From Prevotellaceae bacterium (GTDB lineage: Bacteria; Bacteroidota; Bacteroidia; Bacteroidales; UBA932): 8,719 nucleotides of DNA. Of the stretch, positions 1 through 6,875 are shown piece by piece. Positions within the stretch are counted from its first letter, which is position 1; each line of letters starts with the position of its first letter. The stretch covers positions 1-8,719 of the forward strand of contig JAITVR010000075.1 in the NCBI GenBank assembly GCA_031285695.1. Direction: 5' to 3'. Both the position numbers and the translations under genes were made by a program. The notes under the pieces are model-generated. The model was not told where the DNA came from and did not search any database. It saw only the letters and a program-made list of their open reading frames with translations.

Positions 1-183
1 AAATCTCGCAATGTGAAGCAGGTTGTAGATTTTGTAACGCAGCATGGCGGCATAACTAACGCCAATGAAGTTACGCGCAGCTACTGCGAAGCGGCAAAAA
101 AATCGCTTGATATTTTTCCGGAATCGGAGGTAAAAACTGCGCTGTGCAGCTTGGCGGATTACGTTGTAGAAAGAGAAAAATAA
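1..183 (+). CDS. C-terminal end of a probable polyprenyl (trans-isoprenyl) diphosphate synthase, 5'-truncated by the window
   Basis: Frame 1 is open from the first base to TAA at 181-183 and gives 60 residues. The pattern VVDFVTQHGGI, an Ala/Tyr-rich helix, LDIFPESEVKTAL and the ending LADYVVEREK is what I expect at the extreme C-terminus of bacterial E-polyprenyl diphosphate synthases, which extend allylic diphosphates with isopentenyl diphosphate to make the side chain of menaquinone. The two catalytic DDxxD motifs would lie upstream, outside the window, so the reaction and chain length cannot be confirmed here. The gene converges on pyrF and ends two bases before a hairpin at 185-207. The family assignment rests only on remembered tail similarity. 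Confidence 0.68.
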   Translation, partial: KSRNVKQVVDFVTQHGGITNANEVTRSYCEAAKKSLDIFPESEVKTALCSLADYVVEREK

Positions 184-184
184 A

Positions 185-207
185 AAGCGGAATTTGTAGT
201 TCCGCTT
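185..207 (-). terminator. Intrinsic terminator of pyrF, possibly shared with the convergent synthase gene
   Basis: AAGCGGAA (185-192) and TTCCGCTT (200-207) form a perfect 8-bp stem around a 7-nt loop. On the minus strand the stem is followed by TTTTTA, a short U-tract, 10 bases after the pyrF stop codon. On the plus strand the tail is only AAAATAATT, so termination in that direction should be weaker. Confidence 0.75.
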
Positions 208-216
208 AAAATAATT

Positions 217-1029
217 CTACAAATATTTTGCCATTTGCTGCTGTAATTCCTGCGCTTTTTCTCCTGCAACCTTTGCAAAATTTTCGCTGCTATCGGCAAA
301 AATAACTCCGCGCGAAGAGTTTACCAGCAAGCCGCAACGGCTGTTCAAACCGTACTTTGCCACCTCATCTAAGCTGCCGCCCTGCTCGCCTACACCGTGA
401 ACTAAGAGGAAATGGTCGGGGATCATTTGTCGTATTTCGCGCAGCATTTCGGCTTTAGTAGCACCCACCACGTACATGGTGTTGTCTATATTTCCCCACG
501 TTTTTGAGGTTTCCAAAACTTGCTCGTACAACTTTTTTCCGTTGCTCAGCTGCAGCTGCTCAAAGTCCGCCGACGAGGAGTTTGAGGTAAGCGCAAGCAG
601 CACCGCCCACTTGTCTTCGTACTCCAAAAAGGGCTGCACCGTATCGCGCCCCATGTAGGGCGAAAGCGTTACGGCATCAAGGTTCATCGACTTGAAAAAT
701 GCCTCGGCGTACAGCTTTGAGGTATTGCCAATATCGCCGCGCTTGGCATCGGCAATGATAAAAATTTCGGGATACTTTTCGCGAATGTACGCTACCGTTT
801 TTTCTAACTGAAGCCAACCTTCAACGCCCTCGGCCTCGTAAAAAGCGAGGTTGGGTTTGTACGCCACCGAGTACGGCGCAGTAGCGTCAACAATGGCTTT
901 GTTGAAGGCAAAAATCGGATTTTTTTCCGACTTCAAGTGCGCGGGAATTTTCTTCAACTCCGAATCTAAACCTACGCAGAGGAAAGATTTTTTACGGAGA
1001 ATTTGTTGGTGTAATTGTGTGGTGTTCAT
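217..1029 (-). CDS. pyrF: Orotidine 5'-phosphate decarboxylase
   Basis: The 270-residue protein decarboxylates OMP to UMP, the last step of de novo pyrimidine synthesis, in the cytoplasm. The signature [15 protein letters not shown] lies at residues 90-104, with the catalytic Asp/Lys/Asp set as D94, K96 and D99. AYKPN (residues 56-60) supplies another conserved active-site Lys (K58), and LVNSSRG (235-241) fits the phosphate-binding end of the barrel. The length and the long insert after LALTSNSS match the longer subfamily found in Bacteroidota and Myxococcus rather than the ~230-245-residue E. coli form. The ATG at 1029 begins [10 protein letters not shown], with the first conserved block ([10 protein letters not shown]) at residue 16, so no other start is needed. 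It is last in the purM-prfA-pyrF series, 71 bp after prfA, and is followed by a hairpin terminator. Confidence 0.97.
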   Translation of the reverse strand: MNTTQLHQQILRKKSFLCVGLDSELKKIPAHLKSEKNPIFAFNKAIVDATAPYSVAYKPNLAFYEAEGVEGWLQLEKTVAYIREKYPEIFIIADAKRGDIGNTSKLYAEAFFKSMNLDAVTLSPYMGRDTVQPFLEYEDKWAVLLALTSNSSSADFEQLQLSNGKKLYEQVLETSKTWGNIDNTMYVVGATKAEMLREIRQMIPDHFLLVHGVGEQGGSLDEVAKYGLNSRCGLLVNSSRGVIFADSSENFAKVAGEKAQELQQQMAKYL

Positions 1030-1102
1030 AAAGTTTTAAAGTTTATAAAGTTTATAAAGTTCATCTACTTTTACCTTTATGAACTTTACAAACTTGTAAC
1101 TT
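1028..1102. repeat. Short-word tandem repeat plus inverted copy in the prfA-pyrF gap
   Basis: Units ATAAAGTTT (1028-1036), TAAAGTTT (1037-1044), ATAAAGTTT (1045-1053) and ATAAAGTTC (1054-1062) form about four 8-9 bp tandem copies. The first copy overlaps the pyrF start codon. The stretch 1048-1064 is inverted at 1079-1095 with 16 of 17 positions matching, around a 14-nt spacer, so a hairpin can form in mRNA between prfA and pyrF. Only AT-rich, U-poor sequence follows the stem, so it is not a classic terminator. A role in processing, or as part of a repeat family, is inference. Confidence 0.7.
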
Positions 1103-2186
1103 ACAGCTCGCTTTCCTTTAATCTTTCCGCATTTTCCGCCATTTGCAGGTGGTCAATTACGTCCTGCACATCGCCGTCCATAAAGGCGGAAAGGTTGTAG
1201 ATGGTGTAGTTAATTCGGTGGTCGGTCATGCGGCTTTGCGGGTAGTTGTAGGTGCGAATTTTTGCTGAGCGGTCGCCGCCCGAAACCATTGTTTTGCGCT
1301 TACTCGAAATGTCGTCAATGTACTTTTGGTACTCGATATTGTAAATACGCGTGCGCAACTCTTCCATCGCTTTTGCCTTGTTTTTCAGCTGCGATTTTTC
1401 GTCCTGACACTGCACAATAATGCCCGTGGGAATGTGCACCACGCGCACCGCCGAGTACGTTGTATTGACCGACTGGCCGCCGTTTCCCGAGGCGCAAAAA
1501 GTATCCACGCGCACATCGCTTTCCTTCACCTCCACATCAAATTCATCGGCTTCGGGAAGCACGGCAACTGAAGCTGCCGAGGTGTGCACGCGCCCCTGCG
1601 TTTCGGTTTGCGGCACGCGCTGCACGCGGTGCACGCCGCTTTCGTACTTGAGCACGCCATACACTTTTTCGCCCGAAACCTTCATCACAATTTCCTTGTA
1701 ACCGCCCGCCGTTCCTTCGGAAAACGAGGTTACCTCCATGCGCCAACCGCACTTTTCGATGAACTTGCTGTACATGCGAAAAAGGTCGCCGGCAAAAATC
1801 GAAGCCTCATCACCGCCTGTGCCGGCGCGGATTTCAAGGATTGCATTTTTGCCGTCCTGCGGGTCGGCAGGCACAAGCATGAGCTTAATTTCCTCCTCCA
1901 ACTTCGGCTGCTTTTCCTCCAGTTCAGCCAGCTCTTCCTTTGCCATTTCGCGCATGTCGGCATCTTTTTCGTTGGCCAAAATATCGCGCGCAGCATCGAT
2001 GTTGCTCACCATGTTGCGGTACTCATCGCAGGCTTTTACAATGGGCTCCAGGTCGCGGTACTCCTTGTTGAGCGCCACATATTTTTTCATATCGGCAATC
2101 ACATCGGGGTCCGAAAGCTGCTGACCAATTTCTTCAAATTTATGCTTCAATCCGTCGAGGCGGCTGAGGATACTATTTTCTGACAT
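1101..2186 (-). CDS. prfA: Peptide chain release factor 1 (UAA/UAG-reading)
   Basis: The 361-residue class I release factor recognises UAA and UAG in the ribosomal A site and triggers hydrolysis of peptidyl-tRNA. The N-terminal helical domain covers roughly residues 1-105. The stop-codon recognition region contains HRVQRVPQTETQGRVHTSA (186-204), where PQT (192-194) occupies the place of the PxT tripeptide that marks RF1 rather than RF2 (PAT in E. coli, from memory). The catalytic GGQ is at 236-238 within CASGNGGQSVNTT; Q238 is the residue normally methylated by PrmC. GDRSAKIRTYNYPQ (304-317) is the usual C-terminal signature. Length is normal and no frameshift is seen, so this is not RF2. The ATG at 2186 starts MSENSILSRLDGL, as expected for the family. 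The gene lies between purM and pyrF, with repeat-filled gaps on both sides. Confidence 0.97.
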   Translation of the reverse strand: MSENSILSRLDGLKHKFEEIGQQLSDPDVIADMKKYVALNKEYRDLEPIVKACDEYRNMVSNIDAARDILANEKDADMREMAKEELAELEEKQPKLEEEIKLMLVPADPQDGKNAILEIRAGTGGDEASIFAGDLFRMYSKFIEKCGWRMEVTSFSEGTAGGYKEIVMKVSGEKVYGVLKYESGVHRVQRVPQTETQGRVHTSAASVAVLPEADEFDVEVKESDVRVDTFCASGNGGQSVNTTYSAVRVVHIPTGIIVQCQDEKSQLKNKAKAMEELRTRIYNIEYQKYIDDISSKRKTMVSGGDRSAKIRTYNYPQSRMTDHRINYTIYNLSAFMDGDVQDVIDHLQMAENAERLKESEL

Positions 2187-2195
2187 CGCAATATA

Positions 2196-2295
2196 ATTTA
2201 CTATTTACAAATTTACTATTTACCATTTAATACGCCTACCCACGTGCATCGGCTTGTGCGCAATTGGTAGATGGTAAATGACCAAATGGTAGATG
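2196..2295. repeat. Degenerate heptad (ATTTACN / CATCTAC) array in the purM-prfA gap
   Basis: On the plus strand consecutive 7-mers read ATTTACT (2196), ATTTACA (2203), then after one extra A ATTTACT (2211), ATTTACC (2218) and ATTTAAT (2225). This includes a 13-bp direct repeat (2196-2208 and 2211-2223). From 2295 back to 2262 the minus strand reads similar words: CATCTAC, CATTTGG, CATTTAC, CATCTAC. The two halves are therefore inverted; ATTTACCAT (2218-2226) pairs with ATGGTAAAT (2271-2279). A GC-richer core (about 2232-2264, with CACGTG at 2241-2246) separates them. The array nearly fills the 111-bp gap between purM and prfA. Confidence 0.72.
2208..2215 (-). promoter_or_regulatory. Possible -7 box (TAAATTTG) upstream of prfA
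   Basis: The minus strand reads TAAATTTG, matching TAnnTTTG, 21 bases before the prfA ATG. It would place transcription start about 15 bases upstream of the codon. I see no convincing -33 TTG at the right distance, and the match is built from the local repeat words, so it may be chance. Confidence 0.25.
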
Positions 2296-2297
2296 AA

Positions 2298-3455
2298 CTA
2301 GTATTCAAATTTTCCTTTTTCGCTAACTATTGTCAAACTTTTTTTCGCGGCCTTATCCACTCGTCCAACAATTTGCGCATCGATGTTGAAGCCTTTTGCA
2401 ATGGCAATGATTTTCTCGGCAAACTGAGGCTGCACGTACACTTCCATGCGGTGCCCCATGTTGAAAACCTTGTACATTTCCTGCCACGATGTGCCGCTTT
2501 CTTTTTGAATTAAATCGAAGAGCGGCGGCACGGGAAAGAGGTTGTCTTTTACCACATGAACATCGTCAACAAAGTGCAGCACCTTGGTTTGCGCGCCACC
2601 GGAGCAGTGTACCATGCCGTGAATTTCCGTACGCATTTCGTCCAAAATTTGGCGCACCACCGGCGCGTAGGTGCGTGTGGGCGAAAGCACTAATTTTCCG
2701 GCATCAAGCGGCGTTGAAGTTTTGTCCGTCAGCTTGCACGAGCCGCTATAGACCACGCTTTGGTCAATGGCGGCATCGTAAGTTTCGGGATATTGCTCGG
2801 CAATATATTTTGCAAAAACATCGTGGCGCGCCGAAGTAAGCCCGTTGCTGCCCATGCCGCCGTTGTACTCGCGCTCGTAGGTGGCTTGCCCGTAGGAAGC
2901 CAAGCCAACAATCACATCGCCCGCCGCAATGTTTTTATTGTCGATAACCTCGCTGCGCTTCATGCGCGCAGTAACCGTGCTGTCCACAATTACGGTGCGC
3001 ACCAGGTCGCCCACATCGGCAGTTTCGCCGCCGGTAAGAAAAATATTTACGCCAAGTGAACGTAATTCTTCGCACAAACTTTCCGTTCCCTCAATAATGG
3101 CTTTTACAACTTCGCCGGGAATGAGCCGCTTGTTGCGCCCAATGGTGGACGAAAGCAAAATTCCGTCGGTGGCGCCAACGCAAAGCAGGTCGTCCAAATT
3201 CATAACCACCGCGTCCTGCGCTATGCCGCGCCACACGCTGAGGTCGCCCGTTTCGCGCCAGTAGGCGTACGCCAACGACGATTTTGTTCCCGCGCCATCG
3301 GCGTGCATAACCAAGCAATGCTCGGCGCTGCCGCTGAGGTAGTCGGGAATTATTTTGCAAAAAGCTTTTGGGAAAAGTCCCTTGTCCAAATTTTTTATGG
3401 CGCTGTGCACATCTTCTTTCGAAGCCGAAACACCGCGCATGGCGTATCTTTCCAT
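2298..3455 (-). CDS. purM: Phosphoribosylformylglycinamidine cyclo-ligase (AIR synthase), long Bacteroidota form
   Basis: This enzyme converts FGAM plus ATP to aminoimidazole ribotide in purine synthesis. With the start at 3455 it has 385 residues, about 40 more than E. coli PurM, as remembered for Bacteroides homologues. Signatures, numbered from that start: RGVSASKEDVH (residues 7-17), the nucleotide-binding loop DGAGTKSSLAY (53-63), GGETADVGD (142-150), GSNGLTSARH (202-211), HCSGGAQTK (283-291) and the family motif FNMGHRM (331-337). An in-frame ATG at 3482 would add nine residues (MSIINYQLN), but these codons lie inside the intergenic repeat. The Bacteroides protein, as I recall it, begins just before RGVSASKED, so 3455 is preferred. 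It is the first gene of the purM-prfA-pyrF series. No -7 box is evident in the repeat-filled upstream gap. Confidence 0.96.
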   Translation of the reverse strand: MERYAMRGVSASKEDVHSAIKNLDKGLFPKAFCKIIPDYLSGSAEHCLVMHADGAGTKSSLAYAYWRETGDLSVWRGIAQDAVVMNLDDLLCVGATDGILLSSTIGRNKRLIPGEVVKAIIEGTESLCEELRSLGVNIFLTGGETADVGDLVRTVIVDSTVTARMKRSEVIDNKNIAAGDVIVGLASYGQATYEREYNGGMGSNGLTSARHDVFAKYIAEQYPETYDAAIDQSVVYSGSCKLTDKTSTPLDAGKLVLSPTRTYAPVVRQILDEMRTEIHGMVHCSGGAQTKVLHFVDDVHVVKDNLFPVPPLFDLIQKESGTSWQEMYKVFNMGHRMEVYVQPQFAEKIIAIAKGFNIDAQIVGRVDKAAKKSLTIVSEKGKFEY

Positions 3456-3612
3456 ATTCAATTGATAATTGATAATGGACAACGGATAATTAAAGAGAGG
3501 AAGATTATGAAATCTAAGAAGTTTAGGAATAAAAGCTTCTTTGTCTTCCTTAACTTCTTAAACTTCTCTTTAATTATCAATTGTCAACTATCCATTGTTC
3601 ATTTACTCATTA
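3456..3612. repeat. Heptad-word arrays flanking a nested ~94-nt imperfect hairpin
   Basis: Rightward from 3572 the plus strand reads the 7-mers AATTATC, AATTGTC, AACTATC, CATTGTT, CATTTAC and TCATTAT, running into the stop codon of the next gene (3610-3612). Leftward from 3480 the minus strand reads CATTATC, AATTATC and AATTGAA, up to the purM start. Between them GATAATTAAAGAGA (3485-3498) is the exact complement of 3565-3578, a 14-bp perfect stem. Nested inside, 3515-3529 pairs with 3546-3560 at 13 of 15 positions. The whole gap is therefore one large inverted repeat. It could act as a transcription barrier between the PorE-like gene and purM, but there is no obvious U-tract terminator. Confidence 0.75.
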
Positions 3613-5628
3613 TCTAACGCCCGAAATTACTTGAAATTCCGTGCGGCGGTTGAGCTGGTCAACCGCATCTTCTTCCTGCTGCGTGCGAACATTTTTCCGC
3701 AAAAAATCGTCGCTTAGCACATCGCCTTCGCGCATAAATTTGTACTGCGCCGCCACCGATTTGCTTACCGTGCGCGGCTTGGTGGCGCCGTAACCTTTTG
3801 CCTCTAAGCGCTCAGCGCTGATGCCTTTACCCACCAAATAATCCACCACCGATTGTGCGCGCTTTTGCGAAAGCTCCATGTTGAAAGTCGAATCGCCGCG
3901 GCTGTCGGAGTGCGAGGCAATTTCGATAATGATGCTTGGGTTGTCGTTCAGCACCTCCACCAAACCGTTGAGTGATTCCTCCGATTCGGGGCGCAGCGTG
4001 TATTTTCCAAAGTCGTACAAAATATTTTCGAGCTCCACCGCTTTGGCCATGGAGCGCATCAAAAATTCATCGCGCAGCGTGGTAATTTCCTCCAAACCTT
4101 TGGTCGAAAAGCGCGCCTTTTGGTTGAAGTATCCCGACTTGCTTACCCGCACCAGGTAGTCGGTTTCGGGCTGTAGCTGTAGCGTAAATATGCCGTCCTT
4201 CTCTGTGTTGTACTTTGTCGATTCGCCGCCGCTGGTAATTACGCTCACGTTGGCCTGGTCAATGGGCGTGCCCTCGTCGGCCTCGCGCACGCTGCCCACA
4301 AAGGTAAATTTTGCCTCGGGCAGCACAAAGCGAAAAATATCATCGCCGCCCTTAACCTTAGGCGCTCTGCGGCGCGAAGCAAAGTAGCCCGCCTCTCCTT
4401 CTCTTTCAAAAATGATGGAAAAATCGTCGGCAGCCGAGTTCATGGGCATGCCCATATTTTCCACGTGCCAACCACCCTCCTGTTTTTTGGTTGCCTTAAA
4501 AATATCCAAGCCGCCGTAGCCGCCCATTCCGTTGGACGAAAAGTACAGCACGCCGTTGGGGCGCATGTAGGGGTAAAATTCGTCGGCGGCCGAGTTGATG
4601 TCCTTGCCCAAGTTGGTGGGCTCGCCCCACCCCTCATCGGCGCTTAGGCGGTTGACCATCCAAATGTCGAATCCGCCGTGGCCGCCCTCCATGTCGGAGG
4701 TAAAGTAGAGCACCGTTTCGTCGTCCGCCAGCGTTGGGTGCGCAGCGTTGGCTGTGCTGTCGGCAAGGTAGAGCTGCTCCACTTCTGTCCAAATATTTTC
4801 TTCGCCGCGCGTGGCGGTACAAATTCTGCAACCCGGCGTTGCACCTTTGGTAAGGCACTGCGTAAAGTACATTTTTTGCAGGTTGCGGCTGAAAGTGTTG
4901 GCGCCCTCGTCGCTCTTTGTATTTATTTCCCCCTCAACAGGTTGTATTTTTTCCCAACGACCGGTGCGCGCCTGCTTGGCAAAGAAAATATCGGTCATTT
5001 TTTCGCCCGTAATAATACTTTTTCTTCGCTTGTTGCCCATGGCGGCATCGCGCGCCGAGGTAAAGTACACCACCGAGTAGTCGTCCTCGGCAAAAGAGGG
5101 TGCAAAGTCGTCCTTGTTGCTGTTGAAATCCGTTACGGGCTCCACCAAGTAGCGCGTTTGCTTTACCGCGGTATCGCGCAGGGCAATGCAAAACTCCATT
5201 GCTTTTTGCGTAGCCGAATCCTGCGGAATTAGCTTCAAATACTCGGCATAGGTATTCGCCGCTTCGGCAAATTTTTCATTCGCCTGCTGCGCTTTGGCTA
5301 AGCCCAAAACGGCATTTGGATTGGGATTGCTCTTCAAAATAGAGCGCTCGTACAAACCCTCGGCGCGGCGCGTATCGCCGGTAAGGCGGCTGCCCTCGGC
5401 CAGGTGAAACAGCACGCGGTAGTACGTGGCAGGGTCTTTGCTGCGACTTATTTTGGGCTGCACCTTGGCGTAGCGCTTAGCGGCGCGGGCGTAGGCCTGC
5501 TGGTCGTAGGCCTTATCGGCCATGGCCAACTTCTGCTTTACCGTGCACGATGAAAGCGCAAGAAGCATGAGCCCAAAAAATATGTAACAGTTTTTGTTTA
5601 GCAAGGTAAAAAAACGCCGCAAGCGCAT
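3610..5628 (-). CDS. porE: PorE-like lipoprotein: TPR, PD40 beta-propeller, CRD fold and OmpA C-terminal domain (type IX secretion)
   Basis: This 672-residue protein (start at 5628) has the four-domain order described for PorE (PG1058) of Porphyromonas gingivalis, a periplasmic, peptidoglycan-binding component of the type IX secretion system. Residues 1-27 form a lipoprotein signal peptide with basic RLRR and lipobox LSSC, giving lipidated Cys28. About 32-155 is helical and TPR-like (AYDQQAYARAAKRYAKV). About 175-435 holds at least five propeller blades of PD40 type, such as LYFSSNGMGGYGGLDIF. About 438-526 is a carboxypeptidase-regulatory-like sandwich (VSVITSGGEST, LVRVSKSGYF). About 532-670 is OmpA-like, with SHSDSRGD and the conserved D575 and R590 for meso-diaminopimelate. 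The open frame extends to 5718, but the extra 30 residues precede the signal peptide and a -7 box lies between them and ATG 5628. Other OmpA/PD40 proteins share parts of this layout, so the symbol is less certain than the domains. Confidence 0.8.
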   Translation of the reverse strand: MRLRRFFTLLNKNCYIFFGLMLLALSSCTVKQKLAMADKAYDQQAYARAAKRYAKVQPKISRSKDPATYYRVLFHLAEGSRLTGDTRRAEGLYERSILKSNPNPNAVLGLAKAQQANEKFAEAANTYAEYLKLIPQDSATQKAMEFCIALRDTAVKQTRYLVEPVTDFNSNKDDFAPSFAEDDYSVVYFTSARDAAMGNKRRKSIITGEKMTDIFFAKQARTGRWEKIQPVEGEINTKSDEGANTFSRNLQKMYFTQCLTKGATPGCRICTATRGEENIWTEVEQLYLADSTANAAHPTLADDETVLYFTSDMEGGHGGFDIWMVNRLSADEGWGEPTNLGKDINSAADEFYPYMRPNGVLYFSSNGMGGYGGLDIFKATKKQEGGWHVENMGMPMNSAADDFSIIFEREGEAGYFASRRRAPKVKGGDDIFRFVLPEAKFTFVGSVREADEGTPIDQANVSVITSGGESTKYNTEKDGIFTLQLQPETDYLVRVSKSGYFNQKARFSTKGLEEITTLRDEFLMRSMAKAVELENILYDFGKYTLRPESEESLNGLVEVLNDNPSIIIEIASHSDSRGDSTFNMELSQKRAQSVVDYLVGKGISAERLEAKGYGATKPRTVSKSVAAQYKFMREGDVLSDDFLRKNVRTQQEEDAVDQLNRRTEFQVISGVR

Positions 5629-5638
5629 GAAAATCCTG

Positions 5639-5669
5639 CAAAAGTAGCTATAAAATGGGGAAAAATCAA
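5639..5669 (-). promoter_or_regulatory. Bacteroidota-type promoter of the PorE-like gene
   Basis: The minus strand has TACTTTTG (5646 to 5639), matching the -7 consensus TAnnTTTG. TTG (5669-5667) lies 20 bases upstream as a -33 element. Only 10 bases separate the -7 box from ATG 5628, so the transcript leader should be about 3-6 nt. This also argues against the upstream start at 5718. Confidence 0.6.
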
Positions 5670-5729
5670 GAGGAAATAAGCGGTAAGGAACAGCGAGTAA
5701 GCAGCAGCCTAACCACAAGTCAACCTCGC

Positions 5730-5806
5730 TGCCATTCTGAGCGAAGCGAAGAATCTCATGCTGCTACAGTGCTAACTTGAGATTATTCGCTTCGCTCAGA
5801 ATGACA
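5730..5806. repeat. Near-perfect 29-bp inverted repeat, small interspersed (MITE/REP-like) element
   Basis: The left arm 5730-5758 contains CATTCTGAGCGAAGCGAA followed by GAATCTCA. The right arm 5778-5806 is its reverse complement at 27 of 29 positions, and the spacer is 19 nt. It lies between the stop of the membrane-protein gene (5820) and the start of the PorE-like gene (5628). Its GC-richer composition differs from the AT word repeats elsewhere in the window. From memory, this sequence theme recurs in many bacterial genomes as an interspersed repeat. Neither side has a U-tract, so it is not a typical terminator. No target-site duplication was recognised. Confidence 0.8.
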
Positions 5807-5819
5807 AAAGGGCTAAGTT

Positions 5820-6869
5820 TTACTTTTTTCCAAACTTATTTTTAATCCACCCGGGCACAACAACAACGCCAACAATAAGGTACAAGTAGTAGGTAATAAT
5901 GCGCCACAGCAGCGCAAGCGCAAGCGTGAGCCCCGCTACAGGAATAAAATCGCCGAGAAATTCTTTAAACACAAACTCCGCAAAGCCGCTGCCGCCGGGC
6001 GTTGGGCTTACCAACATCATTATCCACATTACGAGCTGGCGACCAAAAATAAGCAGGTGGTCGTGCACCGCAAAAAATGCCATAAATAGCGCGTTCACCA
6101 CCAAGTACCGCGACGACCACGAAAGAAAAGTGGCCAACGAAGATTTGAACCAAAATCCGAACGGTTTTACGCGCAATTCGCGCGCGCTGATTACTACCTC
6201 ATCGCCCGTTTTTATTGCGCCGTTTTTCCACCGCCGTAAAAAAGGCAGGCTAAAAATGGTTACAATCAGCCAGCGCAAACCTTGAGGATTAAAAAACAGT
6301 CCGTAAGCCAAAATCAGCACCCACGCCAGCTTGATGCTGTAGCCTACAAGCGTTACCACCATTAGCCCCTGCCCCACCGCCGAGCTGCTTACATGAAAAA
6401 GCATATCGTTGGGAATAACGAGCCACAGCAGCGGAAACATGAGCACAAAGTACAGCTCATCGAGCAGCGAAGTAGCCATTACCATGGCCGAACTTTTGCC
6501 CAAATTCACCCCCTCCTTATTCACATACAAAATAGCAAGGCTTGTGCCGCCCACCGCCGACGGCGTAATGGCCGAGGTGAACTCCCACAGTATAATTATG
6601 CGCAGCGATTGCAGCCACGTAAGCTGATTATCGCTCAGCGTGCGAATGCGCCAAACGTAGCCCGCGTCGCGCCCCAGCATAAACAGCACGGCAAGCAGCA
6701 AAAAGCCCCAAAATTGCCACGACATTTTTACGTTTTGCAGCGCGCTGGTCATGCTGTGCGTTTCGCCCCAAAACATGTACACCACCACGCCCAGCCCAAT
6801 AAGAACGGGAAAAATTACCTTGTAGGATTTTACGCTCGAAAAAGCAGCCTGATTTTGTTCATTTGCCAT
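5820..6869 (-). CDS. Polytopic membrane protein, lysylphosphatidylglycerol synthase TM-region / UPF0104 (flippase-like) family
   Basis: From ATG 6869 the protein has 349 residues and is strongly hydrophobic, with about eight membrane segments (for instance near 19-34, 52-67, 136-153, 167-193, 243-268 and 306-338). Family signatures are ITPSAVGGTSLAILY (residues 101-115), the following SLLDELYF (134-141), and SPTPGGSGFAE (288-298), matching the flippase half of MprF and related proteins. The aminoacyl-transferase domain of MprF is absent, so no lysyl-phosphatidylglycerol synthesis should be assumed; transport of a lipid or polyprenyl-linked substrate is inference. The frame is open to 6926, but a -7 box (6876-6883) lies just before ATG 6869, and the extra 19 residues have no family match that I recognise. 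It may be a single-gene unit upstream of the PorE-like gene. Confidence 0.85.
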   Translation of the reverse strand: MANEQNQAAFSSVKSYKVIFPVLIGLGVVVYMFWGETHSMTSALQNVKMSWQFWGFLLLAVLFMLGRDAGYVWRIRTLSDNQLTWLQSLRIIILWEFTSAITPSAVGGTSLAILYVNKEGVNLGKSSAMVMATSLLDELYFVLMFPLLWLVIPNDMLFHVSSSAVGQGLMVVTLVGYSIKLAWVLILAYGLFFNPQGLRWLIVTIFSLPFLRRWKNGAIKTGDEVVISARELRVKPFGFWFKSSLATFLSWSSRYLVVNALFMAFFAVHDHLLIFGRQLVMWIMMLVSPTPGGSGFAEFVFKEFLGDFIPVAGLTLALALLWRIITYYLYLIVGVVVVPGWIKNKFGKK

Positions 6870-6875
6870 AGGCTG

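Noticed and set aside
1584..2183. Open frame of 199 codons on the plus strand opposite prfA
   Set aside because: It mirrors the prfA coding frame, has no recognisable domain, and its low-complexity His/Phe/Leu-rich translation is typical of an antisense shadow.
3508..3600. CRISPR-like array among the repeats of the porE-purM gap
   Set aside because: The units are 7-9 bp and degenerate with no constant repeat or unique spacers, and no cas gene is near.
4678..5232. Open frame of 184 codons on the plus strand opposite the PorE-like gene
   Set aside because: It lies entirely inside a well-supported gene on the other strand, with no motif and no upstream promoter element; codon bias of the real gene explains it.
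5730..5806. Intrinsic terminator for the flippase-like gene
   Set aside because: The stem is long and strong but no U-tract follows on the minus strand; an interspersed repeat explains it better.
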